NCBI RefSeq assembly: GCF_010672455.1 | Contig: NZ_JAAHGO010000078.1 | Location: forward strand, 1-41,492 | Reading direction: 5' to 3' | Source of the DNA: Okeania sp. SIO2C9 | Lineage (GTDB): Bacteria; Cyanobacteriota; Cyanobacteriia; Cyanobacteriales; Microcoleaceae | Length of the DNA: 41,492 bases | Shown: piece by piece, positions 17,524 to 24,699 of the stretch | Layout of the letters: every line of letters begins with the position of its first letter | Position numbering within the stretch: the stretch's first letter is position 1 | The notes under the pieces: model-generated | What the model was told of the DNA's origin: nothing | Databases searched by the model: none | What the model saw: the letters and a program-made list of their open reading frames with translations, nothing else | Made by a program: the position numbers and the translations under genes

Positions 17524-17891
17524 TATTACGACTGACAATATGGTTTTTACTTACCGCTGATTTGAGTGTGGCAAATATTATCATTGGTGTGAGTATTGCT
17601 TTGTTATTACCTCGTAGTCGTAAATCATTAGGCGCTCTAAAAGATTGGTTAGACGTGTTATGGGAAATTGTGGTCGCAATTCCCCAGGCATATATAGAAG
17701 CAATACAAATTATGCTTCGCCCCCATAATGATGAAGTGTTGGTTTGCGAAAAAGTTAAACCAAAACGAACGCCAGGATTGATATTTCTGGATATATTTTT
17801 GATTACTTTCACCCCTAAAAGCATTGTCTTGAAATACCACGAACAAGGGTGGTATGAAGTACACGTAGTGCGACGGAGGAAAAACAAATGA
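17496..17891 (+). CDS. mrpE: Mrp antiporter subunit MrpE
   Basis: A 131-aa protein with two N-terminal membrane helices (about residues 8-40, FNIVLRLTIWFLLTADLS) and a cytosolic part containing WEIVVAIPQAYIEAIQIM and TPGLIFLDIFLITFTPKSIV, the layout of MrpE/MnhE. MrpE is a small accessory subunit needed for assembly or activity of the antiporter. The ATG at 17496 lies inside the end of mrpD2; a 4-bp ATGA overlap joins it to mrpF. Confidence 0.88.
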   Translation: MDAIGFFNIVLRLTIWFLLTADLSVANIIIGVSIALLLPRSRKSLGALKDWLDVLWEIVVAIPQAYIEAIQIMLRPHNDEVLVCEKVKPKRTPGLIFLDIFLITFTPKSIVLKYHEQGWYEVHVVRRRKNK

Positions 17892-18139
17892 ACTATGTTT
17901 TGATTTCTATGATTTTAGCTCTGCTCATACCCATTTATGAAGCTTGGCAGGATAATAATATTTGGCAGAAAGTACTCGCCTTTGCTAGTATTGCCACCAA
18001 AACTTCGATTATGATGTTGGTGATATCCGTTTTGCGAGATGATTGGTCAATTGGAGTAGTTGCAGTTATTATTCTGAGTGTGGGTAATGCAGGATTAATG
18101 CTACTGGCAAATTTAATCAAAAGGTTAAACGAAGTATGA
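17888..18139 (+). CDS. mrpF: Mrp antiporter subunit MrpF
   Basis: An 83-aa protein with three short membrane helices, the MrpF/MnhF/PhaF arrangement. It is coupled by 4-bp ATGA overlaps to mrpE upstream and mrpG downstream. An SD-like CGGAGGA precedes the start inside mrpE. Identification rests on size, helix pattern and operon position more than on unmistakable residues. Confidence 0.83.
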   Translation: MNYVLISMILALLIPIYEAWQDNNIWQKVLAFASIATKTSIMMLVISVLRDDWSIGVVAVIILSVGNAGLMLLANLIKRLNEV

Positions 18140-18414
18140 TTGACATTTTAAGTTATAGCTTGATAGTTATTGGAATTATTTTCTGGTTTTGGGGAACATT
18201 TCCCCTGCTCGGAAATAGATCGGTTTTATTTAAACTCCATAGTCTTTCGGTAGCGGATACCCTTGGATCGATGAGTATTGTTGTCGGTTTACTACTCAAA
18301 ATACCTGTAGAATGGCCGTTATTGCTCCTAGCACTGATTACTTTGGCAATTTGGAATACGGTTTTGGGATATGTTTTAGCATATTGCTCTAGTAGTGGAG
18401 GGAAAAATGATTGA
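18136..18414 (+). CDS. mrpG: Mrp antiporter subunit MrpG
   Basis: A 92-aa protein with three hydrophobic segments. The block LHSLSVADTLGSMSIVVGLL matches the MrpG/MnhG/PhaG signature (phase after RLHA...ADTLG). It is coupled to mrpF by a 4-bp overlap, and its stop overlaps the start of the next gene in ATGATTGA. The C-terminus (AYCSSSGGKND) carries the next gene's ribosome binding site. Confidence 0.87.
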   Translation: MIDILSYSLIVIGIIFWFWGTFPLLGNRSVLFKLHSLSVADTLGSMSIVVGLLLKIPVEWPLLLLALITLAIWNTVLGYVLAYCSSSGGKND

Positions 18415-18967
18415 TAGTTATGTTTATGTCATCATTGCTCTACTACCATTAGCAGCTTTGATACTAGTATTTCAAGTTAATCCCTATAATGCTTTAATTA
18501 TCCGAGCAATTTTAGGAGCAGTAGCAGCTTTGGTATATGCAGTTTTAGGAGCTGCAGATGTCGCTTTAACTGAAGCTTTAGTAGGTACAATGTTAGCTAT
18601 TACTCTTTATGTTGTGGCAGTTCGTTCCTCTTTAGTAATGCGTCTGGGAATAGTTAAAGAGGTAGAGGTAGAAACAGACAGTTATTTTAGCAAATTAATC
18701 GCTAATATCAGAAAAACTATTAATAAATATCATTTGCGTCTGGAATTAGTTGAATATCCGAACAAACAAGCTTTAGAATGGGCGTTGATAGGTAAAGAGG
18801 TTCACGCTATCTGTAGTAAATCAGAAAAATTAGAATCAGACAGCGAACCCACTTATCAAACTAGCATTAGAGTGCATCGTCTTTTTGAGATTATGCAAAC
18901 CGAACTAACTTCATCAAAAACAACTGTGACATACATAACTGTACCAAACTTGGAGGGCAAACATTAA
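18407..18967 (+). CDS. MrpA C-terminal-type subunit (DUF4040/MbhD-like)
   Basis: About 186 aa. The N-terminal part has three membrane helices with AVAALVYAVLGAADVALTEA, then LVGTMLAITLYVVAVRSS, typical of DUF4040/MbhD and of the C-terminal part of large MrpA. About 110 hydrophilic residues follow, probably cytosolic. I start at ATG 18407, which has GGAGGG five bases upstream and overlaps the mrpG stop; a GTG at 18395 would add only four residues. Cyanobacterial Mrp operons lack the full-length MrpA, and this gene supplies its C-terminal module. Confidence 0.85.
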   Translation: MIDSYVYVIIALLPLAALILVFQVNPYNALIIRAILGAVAALVYAVLGAADVALTEALVGTMLAITLYVVAVRSSLVMRLGIVKEVEVETDSYFSKLIANIRKTINKYHLRLELVEYPNKQALEWALIGKEVHAICSKSEKLESDSEPTYQTSIRVHRLFEIMQTELTSSKTTVTYITVPNLEGKH

Positions 18968-19629
18968 TGAAATGGATTTATGTTATAGCTGGAATAGCAT
19001 TGTTAGTCAAAGTGCTAATTATGCCCAACCCACAAGCAGAATGGGAGGAAATTTCTATTGTTGGAGTGATCGTCAATGATAGTGGAGTACCAAATGCAGT
19101 TTCTGGCATCATTTTTAGAAATCGACTCTACGACACAATTTTTGAAGTGGTGGTATTTACGATCGCTATTTTGGGCGTGAAATTTCTACTCGCAAATGAA
19201 AAACCTACTGAAAAAGTTTATCAGTTTAGCGATCAACCTTCAATTGTGTTAGCGCGTTTGGGAGCTACTATTACGGCGTTGGTGAGTATTGAGCTAGCAA
19301 TTAGGGGACATCTCAGTCCAGGTGGTGGGTTTGCAGCTGGGGTTGCTGGAGGAACTGCTATTGGTTTGATTGCTATTACTTCATCATCCGAGCAGATGGA
19401 GAAAATCTATAAAAAATGGAATGCTGCTACTTGGGAAAAGGTTTCAGTTTTAATATTCATTGTATTGGCAGCTATAACTCTGATGGGATTGGAATTACCT
19501 AAAGGAGAGTTGGGAACCCTTGTTAGTGGGGGAATTTTACCGATACTTAATATTTTAGTGGCAATAAAAGTGGCATTGGGTTCCTGGGCAGTTATTTTAT
19601 TGTTTATTCGTTATCGGGGGTTGTTGTGA
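18967..19629 (+). CDS. mrpB: MrpB-type subunit (MbhE plus MrpB domains)
   Basis: A 220-aa protein. The N-terminal third (two helices with SGVPNAVSGIIFRNRLYDTI) resembles MbhE. The C-terminal two thirds have four helices and the MrpB/MnhB signature RGHLSPGGGFAAGVAGGTAI. It is the last gene of the operon; its ATG overlaps the previous stop by one base. A G-rich minisatellite begins seven bases after its stop, so any native terminator has been replaced or buried. Confidence 0.9.
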   Translation: MKWIYVIAGIALLVKVLIMPNPQAEWEEISIVGVIVNDSGVPNAVSGIIFRNRLYDTIFEVVVFTIAILGVKFLLANEKPTEKVYQFSDQPSIVLARLGATITALVSIELAIRGHLSPGGGFAAGVAGGTAIGLIAITSSSEQMEKIYKKWNAATWEKVSVLIFIVLAAITLMGLELPKGELGTLVSGGILPILNILVAIKVALGSWAVILLFIRYRGLL

Positions 19630-19635
19630 GGGTCG

Positions 19636-19725
19636 GGAGATGGGGTGATGGGGTGATGGGGTGATGGGGTGATGGGGAGATGGGGAGATGGGGTGATGGG
19701 GAGATGGGGTGATGGGGTGATGGGG
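19636..19725. repeat. G-rich minisatellite (GATGGGGT / GATGGGGA)
   Basis: About eleven tandem 8-mers alternating GATGGGGT and GATGGGGA immediately after mrpB. The array abuts the truncated MITE-like element at 19725-19837. An inverted, C-rich counterpart lies at 20366-20557 on the other side of the four-helix-bundle gene. Confidence 0.9.
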
Positions 19726-19837
19726 TTGCACATAGAATCTGGTTATATAATAGACATCTCCAATAATAAAAAATCAAATCAATTATCACACTCTTATTGA
19801 TCAATTCTTTATAATAAGTATTCAACCGGATTTGATA
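19725..19837. mobile_element. TATCAAATCCGG-family MITE, inverted and truncated
   Basis: The right end is CCGGATTTGATA at 19826-19837, preceded by AATAAGTATTCAA, the reverse complement of the left end at 247-275. The left side reads GTTGCACATAGAATCTGGTT, the reverse complement of the near-right end of the 247-495 element. The outermost bases of that end are replaced by the G-rich minisatellite. Internal AATAGACATCTCCAATAATA is shared with 247-495. Confidence 0.75.
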
Positions 19838-19879
19838 TGATGGGGGGATGGGATATTTTTGTTGTAGTGGGAAAAATAT

Positions 19880-20278
19880 ATGACTGAAAGTCGCGAAAAT
19901 TTAATTCATAACCATGAAGATTTAGAGGTGTATCAAATTGCTTTTGATACTGCTATGAAAATTTTTGAAGTTTCTAAAAGTTTTCCCAAAGCAGAAACAT
20001 ATTCTTTAACTGACCAAATTAGGCGTTCTTCCCGTTCTGTATGTGCTAATTTAGCAGAAGCATGGAGGAGAAGGCGTTATAAAGGTTCATTTTTATTAAG
20101 ATTAAATGATGCTGAAGCAGAAGCGGCAGAAAGTCAAGTTTGGCTAAAGTTTGCAGTTAAATGTCAATATTTAGAGATACAAACAGGAAGACAACTTTAT
20201 AGTCAATATAATCAAATTTTAGGGATGATTGTAAAAATAACCAAAAACGCTGATAAATGGTTGTTGAAAAAAACTTAA
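19880..20278 (+). CDS. Four-helix-bundle protein (23S rRNA IVS-protein family)
   Basis: A 132-aa protein. Hallmarks are DLEVYQIAFDTAMKIFEVSK, then FPKAETYSLTDQIRRSSRSV, CANLAEAW, and a second helix pair (DAEAEAAESQVWLKFAVKCQ). This is the four-helix-bundle family first named for proteins encoded in 23S rRNA intervening sequences; it also includes Avd of diversity-generating retroelements. The role is unknown here: there is no rRNA, variable repeat or DGR-type reverse transcriptase nearby. The gene sits between two inverted minisatellites and a MITE end, suggesting it travels, or was brought in, as a cassette. The ATG at 19880 is the first in frame and fits family length. Confidence 0.88.
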   Translation: MTESRENLIHNHEDLEVYQIAFDTAMKIFEVSKSFPKAETYSLTDQIRRSSRSVCANLAEAWRRRRYKGSFLLRLNDAEAEAAESQVWLKFAVKCQYLEIQTGRQLYSQYNQILGMIVKITKNADKWLLKKT

Positions 20279-20365
20279 GTTGATGTGTCATACAGAATCC
20301 AGTTATATATATAATACTATGTTTGTTTATTATGTTTATAATTCTATATATACTTCAACATTCAA

Positions 20366-20557
20366 TCCCCCCTACTCCCCTACTCCCCTACTCCCCATCT
20401 CCCCATCCCCCCTACTCCCCTACTCCCCATATCCCCATCTCCCCATATCCCCATCTCCCCATATCCCCTACTCCCCATCCCCCCATCTCCCCACCTCCCC
20501 ATCACCCCATCACCCCATCACCCCATCTCCCTATCTCCCCTACTCCCCATCCCCCCA
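20366..20557. repeat. C-rich minisatellite (CCCCTACT / CCCCATCT / CCCCATCA)
   Basis: About 24 tandem 7-9-mers, the complement of the array at 19636-19725. Proline/serine-rich ORFs through it are products of the repeat, not genes. The array runs directly into the stop codon (TGA, 20558-20560 on the minus strand) of the CHAT gene. Between 20279 and 20366 there is a short sequence (CAGAATCCAGTTATATA) resembling a MITE end. Confidence 0.9.
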
Positions 20558-23500
20558 TCAACGCAAACCCGCACAAATAAACCCACTCCAATATTCAGGA
20601 TGCTCGAATGGATGCTCTTGTTCACACACTGCTTTTAATCGTATATCTCTAGTTCTCAATATCCGTTTTTCCAACGACACCTGTTTCTTATATTCTGCCT
20701 GCAACTGTTGATACTCTGGAGCATCTTCCGCACAACCATCAAGCTTTTGTTTTGCCGCCGCTTTCTTCTGAGATGCAAGCTGCAACTTCTCATTCAGCAA
20801 CTGCTCTAACTCTCGATAATATTCCCTCTCAAACTCCTCCCCCGTCAACTGCCGTAAATCTTGTTGAGCTTTTTGCAACGCTTGGGGACGATTCAAACCT
20901 GCTTTTCGTTTTTGATGATAAAATAACGAAAACAATGATGTTGCCAAGTCATCTACTGCCCACAACGAGCTAATTACACCCCTGGCACCAGCACATAAAA
21001 AACCTGTATTTAAGGTCATGGTATCATCGGTGATTTCTGTGGTACCGAGATTGGTTTCGCAGCACGAGAGGAATACTTCGTCTAAGTCGGGGAAGCGGAA
21101 AGCGGGAGATAATAAGTCGCTCAATGTAATCCTGCCATCAGCTAAGATTAATTCTGACTCCAGACTGTTGTCGAAGCGAGATTTAGCGTGATGACTGGAT
21201 AATAATCCTTGTACTTGCTGTAATAATTGTTTGTAGGTGCTGACGGTTGCTGTGGTGCCTTGGAGATATTTATCGGTGGCAACGTTATATATTTGTGCGA
21301 CTTTTTGAGCTTCAAAACTGCTGCATGGCAAGTCTTCTTGGGTATCTTCGACGATGCCATAAGCGGGGGTTTCGGTGGATATGGGCGGACGTTGGGTGCA
21401 GAAGTCGAGGGTTTGGCAGCTAGACTGGGTGCGGATGAGGAATTTATCGCCGAGATATTGGTTATCTGCTAGGGGTAAGGCAGCGAAGGGGATTTGATGT
21501 AAGTACAAGTGGGGTATGATGATTAATTCTTCGATGCCTGTTAATTTCTCTACTAATTTATCTAACTGCAACCGCTGACTAATTTCTTTGAGGTTTGATG
21601 GCATTTTTTGATGCCAGTCATAGATTGATAATAGCTGCTTGCGTAATTTCTTAAATTTTGCTTTGTCTACAGACTGAGTGGTGCCATCTTTGAGAAAGAT
21701 TGATACTGTCTCTTTTTCTGGTTTTGCAGATTCAATAGTGTCGATTTCGCATCCTAACAACTTTGCTGCTGCTATTGTTGACAGAGGTGGGCGATCGCTT
21801 TCTGGCAACCCAGACAAAACATAAGACTGGAACCAGTTTTCCCGCAACCATATTTGCAACTCACCGTAACCTTGTCCGCAGCGATGCAAATCTACGTTAT
21901 CGCCTACTAGGATAAAAGCGTAGGTGTCTTCGTCGGTGGTAAAAAAGCTGACAAGAGCAGTAGTGGGGTTATCCTGCACCAGATTTTGCAATTTGGCAAA
22001 TTCTAAAGGGGTTACTGCTAAACCTTCTGCTAATACTGGGTCTAATTTGCGAATTTGGCGGTAAATTACCTGTTTTTCTGCTTCTAAGGTGGTGATGCGG
22101 TCGTTCCTTGCTTGCCAGGAAGCGCTGATTTTTCTGGAGTTGGCAGCACCTACTAATTCTTGGTTGTAGTTGCGGGATTCATTATTAAATCGTAAGTTGT
22201 CTATTTGTAGTTGTATTTTTTCGTATTGCTGCGATAACTCGGCAACTTCTGGGGGCGTTTCTTCTTGATAATAGACATCTTTGCCGTACATTAAATCGAC
22301 TAACTGGCGGTTGCGAGATTGCTCGGCGTATGTTAATGCTTGGGCGTGTTGCTTGGTATTGACAAAGCATTGGATGATATTCGTATAGACACTGATGGCA
22401 TTTTTGAGGACTTCTTGGCGGCTATTTTCAGTTTGTCTTCCCGTTCTTAATATTTCTGTTGCTTCTATTGCTTGAGTGTAAGCTGAGATCGCTTTTTCCC
22501 ACTTGCCTTGGGTGAAGTGGAGATAGCCTAGATTTCCTGCTAGCGAAGCACATTCTACAGGCATTGTTTTAGGAGTTGCGATTTTTAGGGATTTTTGGAA
22601 GTTAGGAATTGCGCGATCGTATTGTTCCAGGGAATTGTAAGCATTACCCAAATTACCTAAAGAAATTGCTTCTCCTTGACAGTCCTTGATTTCTCGCTTA
22701 ATATCTAAAGACTGTTGGTGGAACTTTATCGCCTGTTCGTATTGCCCCAGGGAATGGTAAGCAATACCCAAATTACCCAAAGAATATCCTTCTCCTCGAC
22801 GGTCTTTGATTTCTTGCTGAATAGCTAAAGACTGTTGGTGCTTCTCTATTGCCTGTTCGTATTGCCCCAGGGAATTGTAAGCATTACCCAAATTACTCAA
22901 AGAAATTGCTTCTCCTTTACGGTCTTTGATTTCTCGCGCAATAGCTAAATACTGTTGGTGCTTCTCTATTGCCTGTTCGTATTGCCCCAGGGAATTGTAA
23001 GCATTACCCAAATTACCCAAAGAATATGCTTCTCCTTGACGGTCTTTGATTTCTCGGGCAATAGCCAAAGACTGTTGGAAGAACTCTATCGCCCGTTCGT
23101 ATTGCCCCAGGGAATGGTAAGCACTACCCAAGTTAACCAAAGAATATGTTTCTTCTTGACGGTCTTTGATTTCTCGCGCAATAGCTAAATACTGTTGCTG
23201 GAACTCTATCGCCCGTTCGTATTGCCCCAGGAAAAAGTAAACAATACCCAAACAACCCAAAGAATTTGCTTCTCCTTGGAGGTATTTAATTTCTCGGGCA
23301 ATAGCTAAAGACTGTTGGTGAAACTCTATCGCCCGTTCGCTCTGCCCCAGGGAAACATAGGCAAAACCCAAATCATTCAGAGAATTTGCTTCTCCTTGAC
23401 GGTCTTTGATTTCTCGCTTAATAGCTACAGACTGTTGATAGAAATCTATCGCCTGTTCGTATTGCCCTAGGGAATTGTAAGCATTACCCAAACAACCCAA

Positions 23501-23998
23501 AGAATTTGCTTCTCCTTGGCGGTATTTAGTTTCTCGGGCAATAGCCAAAGACTGTTGGAAGAACTCTATCGCCCGTTCGCTCTGCCCCAGGGAGTCGTAA
23601 GCAATACCCAAATTACCCAAAGAAATTGCTTCTCCTTGGCGGTCTTTGATTTCTTGATAGATGGTAAGAGTTTGCTGCCAACATTGGAGAGCAAGGGGAA
23701 ATACGCTAATTTGAAACCACCTAATTCCTATTTCAAACAAAACATCTGCGGTCTCCTTTCTAGTTGTGGGAGCCATTTGAGAACTGCCAAGAAACTCTCC
23801 CAGTTGTAGAGTGAGATTCAAAATAAAATTTGCACCATCAGGGTTGTTATTTTTCGCTAGGGCTTCTGCTGCCTCCACCATTACTGGCAATAATTCTGGT
23901 ACAATTAATTGTTGATTGCTACCTAAAACTTCGTTAACTTCTTGAAAATTATTACAAACAAGCAGTTGGTTTATTAAGTCGATAAATTCTTCTTCCAT
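20558..23998 (-). CDS. TPR-CHAT caspase-like protease
   Basis: 1146 aa. Residues 1-120 are helical. Residues 121-480 are nine near-identical 40-residue tetratricopeptide repeats (core NLGNAYNSLGQYEQAIEFHQ), followed by one degenerate repeat and a helical linker with coiled-coil character (about 580-650). From about 680 to the end is a CHAT (caspase HetF-associated with TPRs) domain: the His region is SSHHAKS (His936/937) and the Cys region FLSCCETN (Cys979/980), followed by GARGVISSLWAVDD. The catalytic pair therefore looks intact, though the usual HG after the His is replaced. Such proteins sense through the TPRs and cleave a partner. It diverges from a two-gene unit at 24232-26239, the obvious candidate partners. 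No membrane segment. Confidence 0.9.
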   Translation of the reverse strand: MEEEFIDLINQLLVCNNFQEVNEVLGSNQQLIVPELLPVMVEAAEALAKNNNPDGANFILNLTLQLGEFLGSSQMAPTTRKETADVLFEIGIRWFQISVFPLALQCWQQTLTIYQEIKDRQGEAISLGNLGIAYDSLGQSERAIEFFQQSLAIARETKYRQGEANSLGCLGNAYNSLGQYEQAIDFYQQSVAIKREIKDRQGEANSLNDLGFAYVSLGQSERAIEFHQQSLAIAREIKYLQGEANSLGCLGIVYFFLGQYERAIEFQQQYLAIAREIKDRQEETYSLVNLGSAYHSLGQYERAIEFFQQSLAIAREIKDRQGEAYSLGNLGNAYNSLGQYEQAIEKHQQYLAIAREIKDRKGEAISLSNLGNAYNSLGQYEQAIEKHQQSLAIQQEIKDRRGEGYSLGNLGIAYHSLGQYEQAIKFHQQSLDIKREIKDCQGEAISLGNLGNAYNSLEQYDRAIPNFQKSLKIATPKTMPVECASLAGNLGYLHFTQGKWEKAISAYTQAIEATEILRTGRQTENSRQEVLKNAISVYTNIIQCFVNTKQHAQALTYAEQSRNRQLVDLMYGKDVYYQEETPPEVAELSQQYEKIQLQIDNLRFNNESRNYNQELVGAANSRKISASWQARNDRITTLEAEKQVIYRQIRKLDPVLAEGLAVTPLEFAKLQNLVQDNPTTALVSFFTTDEDTYAFILVGDNVDLHRCGQGYGELQIWLRENWFQSYVLSGLPESDRPPLSTIAAAKLLGCEIDTIESAKPEKETVSIFLKDGTTQSVDKAKFKKLRKQLLSIYDWHQKMPSNLKEISQRLQLDKLVEKLTGIEELIIIPHLYLHQIPFAALPLADNQYLGDKFLIRTQSSCQTLDFCTQRPPISTETPAYGIVEDTQEDLPCSSFEAQKVAQIYNVATDKYLQGTTATVSTYKQLLQQVQGLLSSHHAKSRFDNSLESELILADGRITLSDLLSPAFRFPDLDEVFLSCCETNLGTTEITDDTMTLNTGFLCAGARGVISSLWAVDDLATSLFSLFYHQKRKAGLNRPQALQKAQQDLRQLTGEEFEREYYRELEQLLNEKLQLASQKKAAAKQKLDGCAEDAPEYQQLQAEYKKQVSLEKRILRTRDIRLKAVCEQEHPFEHPEYWSGFICAGLR
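22559..23638 (-). repeat. Nine tandem 120-bp units coding TPRs
   Basis: The TPR-coding part of the CHAT gene consists of nine 120-bp DNA repeats, each with text such as CGTTCGTATTGCCCCAGGGA on the plus strand. They are similar enough at DNA level to suggest recent expansion or gene conversion, and copy number may vary between strains. Confidence 0.9.
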
Positions 23999-24231
23999 AG
24001 TGATATTAAGCCTAGAAAAATACTGGTCAAAAATGGGTTGTGGTTAGGGAAAATTAGCCCAACAAATATAGGTTTTTGTTAGGTAGCGTTACAGCTTAAC
24101 CTAATTTGCAGTATTACGGCTAGATTATCCGGATTTAACACTAATTGTTCTTAATATTTAATTAGTTCCTAATATCCACCCCTCTTTTACGGTGAAGCAA
24201 GTTTATTTCAACCTCTTAGTTATCTGGACTT
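23999..24231. promoter_or_regulatory. Divergent promoter region between CHAT protease and effector-like pair
   Basis: A 233-bp AT-rich gap between two divergent start codons, which must hold both promoters. 24045-24085 contains GGGAAAATTAGCCCAACAAA. No operator or known promoter elements could be fixed by eye. Confidence 0.4.
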
Positions 24232-24699
24232 ATGAATACAACAATTGACAATACTCTACTTGCCCTTTTATTAGCTTTGAAAAACCTCGAAAACCCTCTC
24301 AACACGCAGGAGCAGGAGGCATTAGCAGATGTGGGGCAACAATTGAAATTAGACTCTAACGACTGGGACTTCATCGAAGACGATTTAATGGCCACTATTC
24401 ATGGCAACGATGCCCTAAACCAACTATATCAAAAGGCTAAAGCAAAACTAGATGCTTGCGATCGCCCAATTCCCACTGACTTGCTACCTACTGACGCAGA
24501 ATTAGAAAATGCCTTACCCCGAGAAAGTAAGGGTGGCACACGCGCCCACTTTGAAGGTAAACCCGACGAGCAAAGTAACGAAATCCTCAATTTAGCTACC
24601 AACGTTGTCTCTACTGAAAAACCAGAAGAAACTGCTAAAAAACTCTCCTTTCTAGAAAGACTTTCCCAATTCCTAAATCAGCCTTCAAAAAATGACTGA
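24232..24699 (+). CDS. Small acidic helical protein of unknown function
   Basis: 155 aa, family not recognised. Residues 1-80 look all-helical and acidic (for example NTQEQEALADVGQQLKLDSN, then DWDFIEDDLMATI). About 81-125 is a Pro/Glu-rich, probably flexible segment, followed by a C-terminal helix (KKLSFLERLSQFLNQ). There is no membrane segment or signal peptide. The stop overlaps the next start by 8 bp (ATGACTGA), so the two genes are translationally coupled, and the pair is divergent from the TPR-CHAT gene. It may be an adaptor or inhibitor linking protease and membrane protein; that is inference from position only. Confidence 0.75.
   Translation: MNTTIDNTLLALLLALKNLENPLNTQEQEALADVGQQLKLDSNDWDFIEDDLMATIHGNDALNQLYQKAKAKLDACDRPIPTDLLPTDAELENALPRESKGGTRAHFEGKPDEQSNEILNLATNVVSTEKPEETAKKLSFLERLSQFLNQPSKND

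Noticed and set aside
19880-20278. Avd accessory protein of a diversity-generating retroelement
   Set aside because: The only reverse transcriptase in the window is a group II intron protein 8 kb away with its own ribozyme; no template/variable repeat pair was seen.
20280-20711. Plus-strand Pro/Ser-rich ORFs of 143 and 85 codons
   Set aside because: They are read-throughs of the CCCCATC/CCCCTA minisatellite and overlap the end of the CHAT gene.
22559-23638. Regular 120-bp repeats, at first sight a CRISPR-like or satellite array
   Set aside because: They lie in one open frame and encode 40-residue TPRs.
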